NCBI GenBank assembly: GCA_023015935.1
Contig: JALKAY010000004.1
Location: forward strand, 496,001 to 560,000
Direction of reading: 5' to 3'
Origin: Flavobacteriaceae bacterium F08102
Lineage (GTDB): Bacteria; Bacteroidota; Bacteroidia; Flavobacteriales; Flavobacteriaceae
Length of the DNA: 64,000 nt
The stretch's first letter is position 1, and each line of letters starts with the position of its first letter. The position numbers and the translations under genes were made by a program. Below, one piece after another: positions 53,298 to 62,930 of the stretch. The notes below the pieces were generated by a model, which was not told the DNA's origin, ran no database searches, and saw only the letters and a program-made list of their open reading frames with translations.

Positions 53298-53489
53298 ATG
53301 AGTAAAGGCACAGTAAAATTCTTCAATGAATCAAAAGGGTTTGGATTTGTAACCGAAGAAGAATCGAACAAAGAATATTTTGTTCACGTTTCAGGCTTAA
53401 TCGACGAAATTAAAGAAGGCGATGAAGTAGAATTCGATTTAGCAGACGGTAGAAAAGGATTGAATGCAATAAATGTAAAAGTAGTATAA
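53298..53489 (+). CDS. CspA-family cold-shock protein
   Basis: 63 residues, single-stranded nucleic-acid-binding OB fold. RNP-1 GFGFVT and RNP-2 FVHVSG are intact, with KGTVKFFNESKGFGFV at the start. Single-gene transcript with a strong terminator. Leader is short, unlike the long thermosensing leader of E. coli cspA. Confidence 0.97.
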   Translation: MSKGTVKFFNESKGFGFVTEEESNKEYFVHVSGLIDEIKEGDEVEFDLADGRKGLNAINVKVV

Positions 53490-53513
53490 ATATATTTTGA
53501 CATCTTATTCATT

Positions 53514-53541
53514 AAACCCATTCGCTGTAGCGAATGGGTTT
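53514..53541. terminator. terminator between cold-shock gene and rlmH
   Basis: Twelve-base perfect arms (53514-53525, 53530-53541) around TGTA. Short T-runs follow on both strands, so it probably serves the cold-shock gene and convergent rlmH. Confidence 0.88.
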
Positions 53542-53555
53542 ATTAATTTTAAGGG

Positions 53556-54029
53556 TTATCGGTGATGATACGGTTCATTCTTTAAAATAGTCATTGCACG
53601 ATAGCATTGTTCTATAGCAAATAGTCGAACCATTTGATGAGAAAAAGTCATTTTTGACAAGGATATCTTCTGATTTCCACGTGCATATAACGCTTCTGAA
53701 AACCCATACGGCCCGCCAATAACAAATAGTAACCGTTTATGACCAGCATTCATCATCTTTTGAAAAAAATCGGCAAATTGAATTGAACTAAATTGTTTTC
53801 CATGCTCATCTAACAAAACAACAACGTCTGATTTGTTGATTTTTTTCAAAACCAATTCTCCTTCCCGCTCCTTTTGTTCATTCACTGACATTTTCTTTGT
53901 ATTCTTAAGGTCCGGAATATAAACCAATTCAAAATTTAAATAGTGTGCTAAACGTGCCCTATACACCTCAATTAGCGCAGAAAGCTGAGGGTTATCGGTC
54001 TTACCAACCGCCATTATTATTACATCCAT
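53556..54029 (-). CDS. rlmH: 23S rRNA pseudouridine-1915 N3-methyltransferase
   Basis: 157 residues, SPOUT knot methyltransferase acting on assembled ribosomes. Seen: FVIGGPYGFSEALYARG with the knot glycines and ISLSKMTFSHQMVRLF, ending in the conserved QCYRAMTILKNEPYHH. Length is exactly that of the family. Confidence 0.97.
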   Translation of the reverse strand: MDVIIMAVGKTDNPQLSALIEVYRARLAHYLNFELVYIPDLKNTKKMSVNEQKEREGELVLKKINKSDVVVLLDEHGKQFSSIQFADFFQKMMNAGHKRLLFVIGGPYGFSEALYARGNQKISLSKMTFSHQMVRLFAIEQCYRAMTILKNEPYHHR

Positions 54030-54388
54030 CCCCTAAGTGTTATTAAGAATCATACTTCCTTTAATTATTATCATCAACTATTCGTACCCACAACATAAAG
54101 CCACCAATATAAGAAGATCTTATAAATGCACTTAACCTACTTTATAATTATTTTAAAACTTCTTACCAAGAGAACAGTTCAAGATACATAGCCGTGAAAC
54201 ACAAGGTGTGAAATCGAAATTTAACTTGGTTGAATCGCTTCCAATTTCCCCTATTCCTATTGAGAAGAAAAAAAAACGCTTTCAGGGCATGAACACATCT
54301 ACGTACTAAAACCGTATTAAAATTATAAGTCTAAGCATATGTTTTCATAAAATCAATGCGTATTTTTGACCCGTAAAACGTAGACCTT
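54030..54388. other. 359-base intergenic stretch between rlmH and nadC
   Basis: No gene supported. It holds the palindrome TATAAGA-AGA-TCTTATA (54108-54124) and, at its right end, an exact -7 box TATTTTTG (54361-54368) for nadC. The middle (54130-54340) shows nothing clear. Confidence 0.5.
54361..54368 (+). promoter_or_regulatory. -7 box of nadC
   Basis: TATTTTTG, exact TAnnTTTG. Predicted start near 54373, leader 16 bases. The -33 element is weak. Confidence 0.6.
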
Positions 54389-55249
54389 ATGATTAGTCAA
54401 GATCAATTTAATAAAGAATTAGACCTTATAATAACAAATGCAATCCGTGAAGATGTAGGTGATGGTGATCACAGCTCATTAGCTTGTATCCCTGCAGATG
54501 CAACAGGAAAAGCTAAGCTCTTAGTTAAAGACGAAGGAATCATCGCGGGAGTTGAATTTGCGCAACAAATCTTTGCGTACGTAGACCCCCATTTAAAAGT
54601 AGACGTTTTAATCGAAGATGGAAATAGAGTACAGCACGGAGATATTGTGTTTTATGTAAGCGGACGTGCTCAATCTATTTTAAAATGTGAACGCCTCGTA
54701 TTAAATAGTATGCAACGCATGAGTGCGATTGCCACAAAGACAAAACACTTTGCCAATTTATTAGAAGGTACCAAAACAAAGATCTTAGATACACGTAAGA
54801 CAACACCAGGGATTAGGGCAATTGAAAAATGGGCTGTAAAAATTGGAGGTGGAGAAAATCATCGTTTTGCCCTATACGATATGATTATGCTAAAAGATAA
54901 CCATATTGATTTCGCAGGAGGTATCACAAAAGCAATTCAAAAAACGAAAGCTTATTTACAAGATACTCATCGAGACCTTAAAATAATCGTTGAAGCACGT
55001 AATTTAGCCGAAATAGAAGAGATTTTATCAAATGATGGAGTGTATCGGATTTTAATTGATAACTTCAATTATGAAGACACGCGTAAAGCAGTGGAGTTAA
55101 TTGGAAATAAATGCTTAACTGAATCTTCAGGAGGCATTACAGAACAAACAGTACGAACTTATGCAGAATGTGGGGTAGATTTTATCTCCTCAGGAGCATT
55201 AACGCATTCAGTATCTAATATGGATCTCAGTTTAAAAGCGGTTGATTAG
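54389..55249 (+). CDS. nadC: nicotinate-nucleotide pyrophosphorylase (carboxylating)
   Basis: 286 residues. Makes nicotinate mononucleotide from quinolinate and PRPP in NAD synthesis. Seen: EDVGDGDHSS at the start, the RKTTPGIR phosphate-binding motif, the catalytic KIGGGENHR, and MLKDNHI. Stop adjoins convergent pcm. The other NAD genes are not here. Confidence 0.97.
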   Translation: MISQDQFNKELDLIITNAIREDVGDGDHSSLACIPADATGKAKLLVKDEGIIAGVEFAQQIFAYVDPHLKVDVLIEDGNRVQHGDIVFYVSGRAQSILKCERLVLNSMQRMSAIATKTKHFANLLEGTKTKILDTRKTTPGIRAIEKWAVKIGGGENHRFALYDMIMLKDNHIDFAGGITKAIQKTKAYLQDTHRDLKIIVEARNLAEIEEILSNDGVYRILIDNFNYEDTRKAVELIGNKCLTESSGGITEQTVRTYAECGVDFISSGALTHSVSNMDLSLKAVD

Positions 55250-55897
55250 TTATTTTTGACTCTCTTTCAACAAAGGAACAAATCTAAAATTCCCATATTC
55301 ATATTTTTGAAAATCCTTCTCACTTGTACGGATAAACAAAGTCATAACCTGTACATCATTTCCCACAGGAATCACCAATCTACCACCAATTTTCAATTGA
55401 CTCATTAGGGCTTTTGGAACAAAAGGAGCTCCTGCTGTCACAATTATTTTGTCAAACGGAGCTTCAGATTCCCACCCGAGATAACCATCTCCAAACTTTA
55501 ATCTCTTTGCTACATACCCTACTTTAGGAAGAAATTTACGCGTCTTTTCGTAAAGTTCTTTTTGTCGCTCAATACTGTAAACAACGGCTTTTAACGAAAC
55601 CAATACTGCCGTTTGATATCCAGAACCAGTCCCTATTTCCAGTACCTTATCACCGGGTTCAATTTTCAATAATTCAGTTTGAAAAGCAACTGTATATGGT
55701 TGCGAAATAGTTTGGTCTGCTGCAATGGGAAAAGCTTTATCTTGGTAAGCAAAATCAATAAAACTTGAATCCATAAATAAGTGTCGTGGAATCTCTCTAA
55801 TACATTCCAGCACTTTAGTGTCGACAATTCCTTTGTCAACTAATGTTTTAACCAACTGGTTTCTAAGCCCTTTATGTTTTGCGGTATCTTGCATCAT
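55250..55897 (-). CDS. pcm: protein-L-isoaspartate O-methyltransferase
   Basis: 215 residues. Repairs isoaspartyl residues with AdoMet. Motif I VLEIGTGSGYQTAVL, AdoMet-loop FDKIIVTAGA, and post-motif GGRLVIPVG are intact. Length typical. Its neighbour nadC is convergent without any gap. Confidence 0.96.
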   Translation of the reverse strand: MMQDTAKHKGLRNQLVKTLVDKGIVDTKVLECIREIPRHLFMDSSFIDFAYQDKAFPIAADQTISQPYTVAFQTELLKIEPGDKVLEIGTGSGYQTAVLVSLKAVVYSIERQKELYEKTRKFLPKVGYVAKRLKFGDGYLGWESEAPFDKIIVTAGAPFVPKALMSQLKIGGRLVIPVGNDVQVMTLFIRTSEKDFQKYEYGNFRFVPLLKESQK

Positions 55898-55956
55898 TTG
55901 ACCCCCAAAGTAATTAAATATTTTGCTAAAAAAACAATTTAAAAACCCTTATTTCA

Positions 55957-55964
55957 TACATTTG
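55957..55964 (+). promoter_or_regulatory. -7 box of the Gfo/Idh/MocA gene
   Basis: TACATTTG, exact TAnnTTTG. Predicted start near 55969, leader 13 bases. Confidence 0.55.
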
Positions 55965-55981
55965 CTAAAAATCTTTTTTAT

Positions 55982-56947
55982 ATGTATAAAGTAGGGGTTC
56001 TCGGCGCTGGTCATCTCGGAAAAATTCACTTAAAACTATTACAACAATCAAAAAAATATGAACTCATCGGTTTTTATGATCCAAATACAGAAAATGCTAA
56101 AAAAGTAGCTGCTGAATTTGGATATACTGCATTTGATTCAATTTCGTCTTTAATTGATGCCGTAGAAGTAGTCGATATCGTTACCCCTACGCTTTCTCAT
56201 TTTGATTGTGCAAAAGAAGCCATTACCAAAGGTAGGCATATTTTTATTGAAAAACCCATCACACATACGGTTGGAGAAGCTGAAGCAATAAGAACTTTAG
56301 CGAGTGCACATCATGTAAAAGGGCAAGTTGGTCATGTTGAGCGATTTAATCCGGCCTTTAAAGCCGTTAGAAATACCATTAAAAACCCCATGTTTATCGA
56401 AGCGCATCGCTTAGCTGAATTTAATCCACGCGGAACAGACGTACCCGTAGTATTAGATTTAATGATTCACGATATTGATATTATTTTAAGTGTTGTTGAT
56501 TCAGAAATAAAAAACATACAAGCAAGTGGAGTCGCTGTAATTAGCGAAACCCCAGACATTGCCAATGCCAGAATTGAATTCCACAATGGATGTGTAGCTA
56601 ACTTAACGGCAAGTAGAATTTCTTTGAAAAACATGCGAAAATCGAGATTCTTCCAAAAGGATGCCTATATCTCTGTGGATTTCTTCGAAAAGAAAAGTGA
56701 AATTGTAAAAATGCAGGATGCCCCTGTAAACCCAGGGGAATATGCTATGATTTTGCAAAATGCAGAAGGAGTTAAAAAGCAAATTTACTTTGAAAACCCT
56801 ACAATTGAACCAAATAATGCGATTTTAGAAGAACTCGAATCCTTTGCTGTTGCCATTATGCTAGATCAAACTCCCGTAGTTAGTTTAACACAAGGTGCTG
56901 AAGCTTTAAGAGTCGCTAATGAAATTATTAATTGTTTTAAATCTTAA
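55982..56947 (+). CDS. Gfo/Idh/MocA family NAD(P)-dependent oxidoreductase
   Basis: 321 residues. Rossmann nucleotide-binding GVLGAGHLGKIH (5-16), the EKPI loop (HIFIEKPITHT) that carries the catalytic lysine, and the C-terminal beta-sheet domain. The substrate is unknown. Ten bases before the 3-hydroxyacyl-CoA dehydrogenase gene. Confidence 0.93.
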   Translation: MYKVGVLGAGHLGKIHLKLLQQSKKYELIGFYDPNTENAKKVAAEFGYTAFDSISSLIDAVEVVDIVTPTLSHFDCAKEAITKGRHIFIEKPITHTVGEAEAIRTLASAHHVKGQVGHVERFNPAFKAVRNTIKNPMFIEAHRLAEFNPRGTDVPVVLDLMIHDIDIILSVVDSEIKNIQASGVAVISETPDIANARIEFHNGCVANLTASRISLKNMRKSRFFQKDAYISVDFFEKKSEIVKMQDAPVNPGEYAMILQNAEGVKKQIYFENPTIEPNNAILEELESFAVAIMLDQTPVVSLTQGAEALRVANEIINCFKS

Positions 56948-56956
56948 GAATATACT

Positions 56957-57847
56957 ATGGAAAATATTGCAGTAATTGGTGCAGGTACTATGGGAAATGG
57001 AATTGCACATACATTCGCCCAATTTGGCTACCAAGTTCAACTAATTGATATCTCTCAGGCTTCGCTTGATAAAGGAATTGCTACGATTACAACCAATTTA
57101 AACCGAATGGTCGCTAAAGAAAAAATTTCAGATACCGATAAAGCACAAATCTTATCAAATATTGAAACCTTTACGGATTTGAAAAAGGGCTTAGAAAAAG
57201 CAAGTTTGGTTGTTGAGGCTGCTACAGAAAATATTGATTTAAAGTTAAAAATCTTTAAAGATATGGATACTTTTTGCCCAAAAGACACCATCTTAGCCAC
57301 CAACACTTCGTCAATTTCCATTACAAAAATTGCCTCAGTAACAACAAGACCTGATAAAGTTATTGGAATGCACTTTATGAATCCAGTTCCTATTATGAAA
57401 CTTGTGGAAGTAATTCGAGGGTATTCAACCTCGGATACCGTAACAAATTTCGTTATGGAAATGTCAAAAAAATTAGGAAAAACCCCAGTTGAAGTTAATG
57501 ACTATCCTGGATTTATTGCCAATAGAATTTTAATGCCCATGCTCAATGAAGCTATTTATTCTCTTTATGAAGGCGTGGCCGGTGTTTATGAAATAGACAC
57601 CGTGATGAAATTGGGTATGGCACATCCGATGGGGCCTTTACAATTAGCTGACTTTATTGGTTTAGATGTTTGTCTTTCTATTTTAAACGTCTTACACGAT
57701 GGCTTTGGCAATCCTAAATACGCCCCCTGCCCATTACTTGTTAACATGGTAACAGCTGGTAAGTTAGGTGTAAAATCTGGAGAAGGTTTTTACGATTATG
57801 CTGAAAGTAGAAAGGCAGAAAAAATAGCTAGTCAATTTTCTTCTTAA
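56957..57847 (+). CDS. 3-hydroxybutyryl/3-hydroxyacyl-CoA dehydrogenase
   Basis: 296 residues. NAD fold IGAGTMGNGIAHTFA, the catalytic serine region ATNTSSISIT, H in GMHFMNPVPIMKLVEVI and the second domain NDYPGFIANRIL then GMAHPMGPLQLADFIGLD. Typical single-function enzyme of fatty-acid or butanoate metabolism. It could act on 3-hydroxybutyryl-CoA; no other beta-oxidation gene is next to it. Confidence 0.94.
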   Translation: MENIAVIGAGTMGNGIAHTFAQFGYQVQLIDISQASLDKGIATITTNLNRMVAKEKISDTDKAQILSNIETFTDLKKGLEKASLVVEAATENIDLKLKIFKDMDTFCPKDTILATNTSSISITKIASVTTRPDKVIGMHFMNPVPIMKLVEVIRGYSTSDTVTNFVMEMSKKLGKTPVEVNDYPGFIANRILMPMLNEAIYSLYEGVAGVYEIDTVMKLGMAHPMGPLQLADFIGLDVCLSILNVLHDGFGNPKYAPCPLLVNMVTAGKLGVKSGEGFYDYAESRKAEKIASQFSS

Positions 57848-57891
57848 TTCAACTCACATTACACTCGTTTTTCGGGAATACACTTATAAAA

Positions 57892-57916
57892 AAAGCCATC
57901 GTGAGATGGCTTTTTT
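57892..57916. terminator. bidirectional terminator
   Basis: Nine-base arms 57892-57900 and 57905-57913 with loop GTGA, flanked by A-runs and six T residues. It lies between two converging transcripts. Confidence 0.92.
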
Positions 57917-57935
57917 ACATAGTAAAAAGAGTTAA

Positions 57936-59042
57936 CTATACACCTTCTTCATCTTTTTCATCCTTAGAAACTTTGTTCCATACTTTTATTTTGTCTCCCA
58001 TAGATATACCGGATAAAATTTCAACATTAATTCCATCAGAGATACCAATCTCCACATCTCTGCGCTCATATTCATCTTTACTTATTTCTACCTCCACATA
58101 CGGTTTTTCTGTCTTATTATCGAATTGTAAAACAGCTTCTTTAATTGCCATAACACTATCTTTTCTTTCTAAAACAATATCGGCATTAGCACTGTATCCA
58201 GCTCTCACAAAATATTCATCATCTAAAGTTACATCTGCTTTCACTTTAAACTGAACGGCCCCATTTTCTTCCGTTCCTTTGGGTGCAATAAAATTTAATT
58301 TTGCTGGAAATTTCTTATTCTCAATGGCTCCAAGTACCACATCAATTTCTGTATCAACCTTTAGCTTCCCTACCTCCGATTCATCTACTTTCCCTTCAAA
58401 AATCATTTTTGTCATGTCTGCAATAAACGCAATTGTAGTACCTGCATTAAAATTATTACTCTCAATTACTTGATACCCTTCTTTAACAGGAATTTCTAAA
58501 ATCATCCCTGAGGTAGTTGCTCGAATATTTGTATTGGCCAAACCTGAACCTGTTGATCCACTTTTAATTATTTGATAATCTGTTTGGGCATTAGCTAAAT
58601 CATTCTTTGCTTGGGTATAAGCCAACTCAATTCCTTCAAATTCACTTCGAGAAATAACCCCCTTTTCAAAGAGTTTTTTATTTCTATCATAAGATATTTT
58701 GGCATTATTCAATTGAATTTGCACACTACTTATTCTTCCTCGTGCACTTGACAACGATTGTTCATTAGGCACCACACGCACTTTAGCAATTAAATCTCCT
58801 TTATTTACCTTAGCCCCTTCCTCTACGTATATCTTATCAATAATTCCTGAAATTTGTGGTTTAATCTCTACCTCTTCCAAAGGAATAACCTTCCCCGTTG
58901 CAACAGCCTTTTTTACGATAGACGTTATAAATGGTTCTTGGGTTTTATATTCAATGGGGGGTTTACTATTCATTTTCCCAAACCATATTAACACCGCAAA
59001 GAGTGCTACAATCCCAATCCCTAAGATTATTTTTTTTGTCAT
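57936..59042 (-). CDS. MacA/HlyD-like periplasmic adaptor of an export system
   Basis: 368 residues. N-terminal membrane anchor (about 5-20), two barrel-sandwich lobes with GKVIPLEEVEIKPQISGII and TSGMILEIPVKEG, a coiled coil between (about 95-165) and a beta-barrel domain. Bridges inner-membrane ABC pump to an outer-membrane channel. Last gene of the operon 62257 to 57936. No ATPase domain of its own. Confidence 0.9.
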   Translation of the reverse strand: MTKKIILGIGIVALFAVLIWFGKMNSKPPIEYKTQEPFITSIVKKAVATGKVIPLEEVEIKPQISGIIDKIYVEEGAKVNKGDLIAKVRVVPNEQSLSSARGRISSVQIQLNNAKISYDRNKKLFEKGVISRSEFEGIELAYTQAKNDLANAQTDYQIIKSGSTGSGLANTNIRATTSGMILEIPVKEGYQVIESNNFNAGTTIAFIADMTKMIFEGKVDESEVGKLKVDTEIDVVLGAIENKKFPAKLNFIAPKGTEENGAVQFKVKADVTLDDEYFVRAGYSANADIVLERKDSVMAIKEAVLQFDNKTEKPYVEVEISKDEYERRDVEIGISDGINVEILSGISMGDKIKVWNKVSKDEKDEEGV

Positions 59043-59082
59043 TTTATATGCTTTTATCAGTTGATACTTTATTGATTTTCAT

Positions 59083-60327
59083 TTATTCTTCTCTCAATGC
59101 TTCTATCGGTCTAATACTAACTGCTTTTTGAGCAGGTATGAGTCCAATGAGTGTTCCTAATGTAATTAGTGTAGCAAATGCAATTAATATCACGGTAATA
59201 TCTACCGTAGGATTAATGAGTATTGCATCATCGCCTTGACCTATCATTTGGTATACTAGCATTAAGACTAAGCCTCCCAAAATAATCCCCAAGCAACCGG
59301 CTACTGTTGTTAACAATACAGATTCTAAGACAATTTGTCGCCTAATTTCACTGGGTTTCGCTCCTAAAGCTCGACGTATTCCAATTTCCTTTGTACGTTC
59401 TTTCACGGTAATCAGCAAAATATTGCCAATCGCAAAGACTCCAGCAATTAAAGTTGCAATCCCCACAAACCACGTTAAAAATTGCATCCCTATTAAAAAC
59501 CCATTTACCTTTTTAATTTGGCTTCCCAAGTTAAAACTTCCAAATGCACGTACATCTTCCGGATGTACATCATGTAAATTTCTAAGCAACAATTTTATAT
59601 CGGCTTCTAACTGAACGATATCACTTCCTTCTTTTCCTGTAATCATAAGCCAACCAATATTATCTCCTCTATTGTAGACCTGTTGGAACGTACTAAATGG
59701 GATGTGCATCCCTCCTCCCGGACCTCCCATTTGCATTTTTTCTTTGTACAAACCAACGACTTGATATGCACCATTATTAATTGTTATATATTTTCCTATA
59801 GGATTTACTCCTTCGTCGAATAACTGTTTATACGTATCATCTTCAAGTACTACTACTTTGCGTTTATATATGATGTCACTTTCATTAATAAACCTTCCAT
59901 ACGTCAAGTGCTTTTTTTGTAATTTATCGAGCGCTGGATAATCTCCAAACACGCCAACATTGAGCGTTTTAGTTTTGTGTACAGCTAAACTTTGACCTGT
60001 AGTCCTCGGTACAACAAATTCAACTTCTGGGATTTCAGCTTCGATAACTTCAACATCCTTCATTTTCAACCCCACTTGTCTCCCCTCTTGAAATCCTCGA
60101 AAGGGTTTACTCGTTTGTTGCCCCCAGATAAATACACTATTGGTTGCGAAATTTCCAAAAAGCCTTTTAAAATTATTTTCCATTCCGCGTGCAGCTCCAA
60201 GCAGAACAACTAATAAAAATATCCCCCATAACACGCCAATAATGGTAATGCCTGTACGCAATTTATTTTTACGTATACTTCCGTAAATCTCCTGCCAAGT
60301 ATCTTTATCAAAAATGAATTTCAACAT
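59083..60327 (-). CDS. MacB-type ABC transporter permease
   Basis: 414 residues. FtsX/MacB permease with one N-terminal TM (about 20-45), a large periplasmic MacB-PCD domain (about 50-260) and three C-terminal TMs. GTKEIG-like motif KERTKEIGIRRALGA is present. Paired with the next permease gene (3 bases before it). The two make a heterodimer by inference. Confidence 0.92.
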   Translation of the reverse strand: MLKFIFDKDTWQEIYGSIRKNKLRTGITIIGVLWGIFLLVVLLGAARGMENNFKRLFGNFATNSVFIWGQQTSKPFRGFQEGRQVGLKMKDVEVIEAEIPEVEFVVPRTTGQSLAVHKTKTLNVGVFGDYPALDKLQKKHLTYGRFINESDIIYKRKVVVLEDDTYKQLFDEGVNPIGKYITINNGAYQVVGLYKEKMQMGGPGGGMHIPFSTFQQVYNRGDNIGWLMITGKEGSDIVQLEADIKLLLRNLHDVHPEDVRAFGSFNLGSQIKKVNGFLIGMQFLTWFVGIATLIAGVFAIGNILLITVKERTKEIGIRRALGAKPSEIRRQIVLESVLLTTVAGCLGIILGGLVLMLVYQMIGQGDDAILINPTVDITVILIAFATLITLGTLIGLIPAQKAVSIRPIEALREE

Positions 60328-60330
60328 AAT

Positions 60331-61560
60331 TTATTCGTCTCTTAGCGCTACAATTGGTTTAATTTTTGCGGCATTTTTTGCCGGTAAGTATCCTGCAATC
60401 GTTCCTGCAAGTATCAAGAGGATTGTAGCCCCAAATACAACCCATGAGTCTACACTTGGATCTGTGATAAAATATTCTTCAAAACTATCGCCAATTAAAG
60501 CCAGTAACCCCGTACCAATTAGCAATCCAATATAACCCGCTATGGCTGTTATCAAGATAGACTCCATCATAATCATCATAATTATGGACATTGGGGTAGC
60601 GCCCAAGGCTTTTCGAATACCCAATTCTTTGGTTCGTTCTTTCACTATAAATACCATAATATTACTGATTCCAATGACGCCAGCTATAAGTGTACCAATA
60701 CCAATAAAAACAATAATAACATTGAGTACTAACATAATCGTAGAAACATCTCGATTGGCCTCTGCATAATTATTAATTCTCAATCCGCGTTGATCTCGAG
60801 GCGCAACAAAGTGTTTTTCCTTCAAACTTGCCTCTAATTGCTCTCCAAAATCAACGGCCTCATCAACAGACAATGCTGGATTATAAATTATGCCAAATGA
60901 CTCTAAATCATCTGAGTTCCCATAAAGACGCTGAATCGTGGTAAACGGCGCATAGATATAACGCTCATCATTATCTCCTCCTGGATCTGAAAAGGTACCA
61001 ATTACCTTATAAGAAATACCATTAATATTTATCTCTTTCCCAAGTGCTTTAAGTTGACCAAATAAATCCTTTTCTACCAACCTTCCTATCGCAATAACTT
61101 TTGCCCTCCGATCAAGATCGAGTTTATTGATAAATCTTCCTGACAGCAGTTCAGCAGATTCTAATGTTTGATAACTAGGGTAAACCCCTCGCATCGTGTA
61201 CGAATTCTGTTCGGTTTTATACACCGCTCTTACTTGACGCTGAATACGTGGGCTAATCGAATTAATCTTATCATCAAACTCTTTCTTTATAAAGGTAAAG
61301 TCGTCATTTTTTAATTTAATTTCTCGTCCACTTTGCCTTCCTTTATACGGCTTGGTCGTTTTACCAGCCCGAACAAAAATAGACAACATTGAATCACCTG
61401 CAAATTCTTTTTTAAACGTGTTTTGCAAACCATTCCCTATGCCAAACAACAACGTGAATAACAAGATCGCAAAAGCAATGGTAAAGCCTGAAAGAACAGT
61501 ACGCAGCCTATTTTTATTAATGGATTGGAAAATCTCTCTCCAGCGATCTAAATCAAACAT
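60331..61560 (-). CDS. MacB-type ABC transporter permease
   Basis: 409 residues, same plan as the previous permease: TM1 (about 18-40), periplasmic MacB-PCD, then TMs and KERTKELGIRKALGATP. Homologous to but clearly distinct from the neighbour, which suggests an ancient duplication. Five bases downstream of the ATPase gene. Confidence 0.92.
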   Translation of the reverse strand: MFDLDRWREIFQSINKNRLRTVLSGFTIAFAILLFTLLFGIGNGLQNTFKKEFAGDSMLSIFVRAGKTTKPYKGRQSGREIKLKNDDFTFIKKEFDDKINSISPRIQRQVRAVYKTEQNSYTMRGVYPSYQTLESAELLSGRFINKLDLDRRAKVIAIGRLVEKDLFGQLKALGKEININGISYKVIGTFSDPGGDNDERYIYAPFTTIQRLYGNSDDLESFGIIYNPALSVDEAVDFGEQLEASLKEKHFVAPRDQRGLRINNYAEANRDVSTIMLVLNVIIVFIGIGTLIAGVIGISNIMVFIVKERTKELGIRKALGATPMSIIMMIMMESILITAIAGYIGLLIGTGLLALIGDSFEEYFITDPSVDSWVVFGATILLILAGTIAGYLPAKNAAKIKPIVALRDE

Positions 61561-61564
61561 ATAC

Positions 61565-62257
61565 TTATGCTTTTACCTGTATATTTTCTTCTGAATTTGA
61601 CGTAATGATCCCGTCTTTTAATCGAATAATTCGATCTGTTTTTGCGGCAATATCTTCCTCGTGAGTAATCACTACAATGGTCATGCCTTCATCATTAATC
61701 TTTTGTAACATTTCCATAACAGCTCCAGATGTAGTTGAATCTAAAGCTCCTGTTGGTTCGTCTGCCAAGATAACCTTCGGATTAGAGACCAAAGCTCTTG
61801 CAATTGCAACGCGTTGTTTTTGACCCCCTGATAATTCATTCGGCAAATGTTCGGCCCAATCGGTAAGACCAACTTTATCGAGATATTCCATGGCAATTTT
61901 ATACCGCTCTTTCCTCGGGACACCTTTATAATACAATGGCAATGCCACATTTTCAACAGCCGTTTTATAGCCTATTAAATTAAACGATTGAAAAATAAAA
62001 CCTAAAAATTTATTCCGTAGACCCGCAGCTTTGGTTTCGTTTAAATTTTGAATCAGTTCCCCATTTAATCGATACTCTCCTTCATCATGCTCGTCTAATA
62101 ATCCCAATATATTTAATAAGGTCGACTTTCCCGATCCTGAAGATCCCATGATTGCCACGAATTCTCCCTCCTTAATATGCATATTTAATCCTTTTAGCAC
62201 ATGTAAGGAATCTTTTCCAATTGGGTACGATTTATGTAAGTTTTTAATTTGTATCAT
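61565..62257 (-). CDS. LolD/MacB-type ABC transporter ATP-binding protein
   Basis: 230 residues. Walker [11 protein letters not shown]-loop FIFQSFNLI, signature [15 protein letters not shown], Walker [14 protein letters not shown]-loop VITHEED. First gene of the operon with two permeases and the adaptor; the full set is a MacAB-like tripartite exporter core lacking an outer-membrane channel. Substrate is unknown. Confidence 0.94.
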   Translation of the reverse strand: MIQIKNLHKSYPIGKDSLHVLKGLNMHIKEGEFVAIMGSSGSGKSTLLNILGLLDEHDEGEYRLNGELIQNLNETKAAGLRNKFLGFIFQSFNLIGYKTAVENVALPLYYKGVPRKERYKIAMEYLDKVGLTDWAEHLPNELSGGQKQRVAIARALVSNPKVILADEPTGALDSTTSGAVMEMLQKINDEGMTIVVITHEEDIAAKTDRIIRLKDGIITSNSEENIQVKA

Positions 62258-62341
62258 TCACTCAATATTTGTGCTTAATTACGAATTGGACCGCTATGTC
62301 ACATCTAATGATTAGCCAAAACCAAATCAGATCCTTTTTAG

Positions 62342-62349
62342 TAACTTTG
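62342..62349 (+). promoter_or_regulatory. -7 box directly before the DCC gene
   Basis: TAACTTTG, exact TAnnTTTG, four bases before the ATG at 62354. Counting as for the other promoters, the start falls at 62354, the A of the ATG: a leaderless transcript. No TTG is seen at the -33 position. Confidence 0.45.
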
Positions 62350-62353
62350 CCCT

Positions 62354-62764
62354 ATGATTTCTATAGCACAACATAAAATTATACTCTTTGATGGTGTATG
62401 TAATTTGTGCAATAAGTCAGTACAATTTATTATAAACCACGACAAAAAAGATCAGTTCCTATTCGGCTCCCTACAATCAGACGCGGCACAGGAAATATTG
62501 TTACAATTTCAACTTAATATTTCTGATTTTAACACCATAATTTATATTGAACACGGAAAGGTTTATCAAAAATCAACGGCTATTTTAACTATTTTCAAAC
62601 GGTTGCCAGGTCTTTGGAAATTATGCTACGGGTTCATCATTATTCCTGTTTGTTTTCGTGATACTGTGTATCAATGGATTTCCAATCATCGCTACAAGTG
62701 GTTTGGTCGGAAAAATCAATGTATGATTCCCACAAAAAGATTACGAGAAAAATTTATTTCCTAA
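62354..62764 (+). CDS. DCC-family thiol-disulfide oxidoreductase-like protein
   Basis: 136 residues. The family motif DxxCxxC is present as LFDGVCNLCNKSVQFII (about 11-27), and further on FGSLQSDAAQEIL and YRWFG-like HRYKWFGRKNQC. The exact activity of the family is unsettled; the name comes from thioredoxin-like features. Predicted start coincides with the first transcribed base. Confidence 0.92.
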   Translation: MISIAQHKIILFDGVCNLCNKSVQFIINHDKKDQFLFGSLQSDAAQEILLQFQLNISDFNTIIYIEHGKVYQKSTAILTIFKRLPGLWKLCYGFIIIPVCFRDTVYQWISNHRYKWFGRKNQCMIPTKRLREKFIS

Positions 62765-62898
62765 AGAAGGGATCTCAATAAATAAAAATTTCCTAAAAGG
62801 TCTAGTTTAACTTAAAGGTAAATTTCAATTTAGTGCTAAGGTACATTGATAATATGTGTAAAAACCGTGTCAACCTTTTTCTCCTCTTCAAATTTTAA

Positions 62899-62928
62899 AA
62901 AGATAACACCTACAAACGCCTTATCTTT
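62899..62928 (-). terminator. probable terminator of the sulfurtransferase gene
   Basis: AAAGATAA (62899-62906) pairs with TTATCTTT (62921-62928) around 14 bases, followed on the minus strand by T residues. The stem is AT-rich, so it is weak. Confidence 0.45.
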
Positions 62929-62930
62929 CT

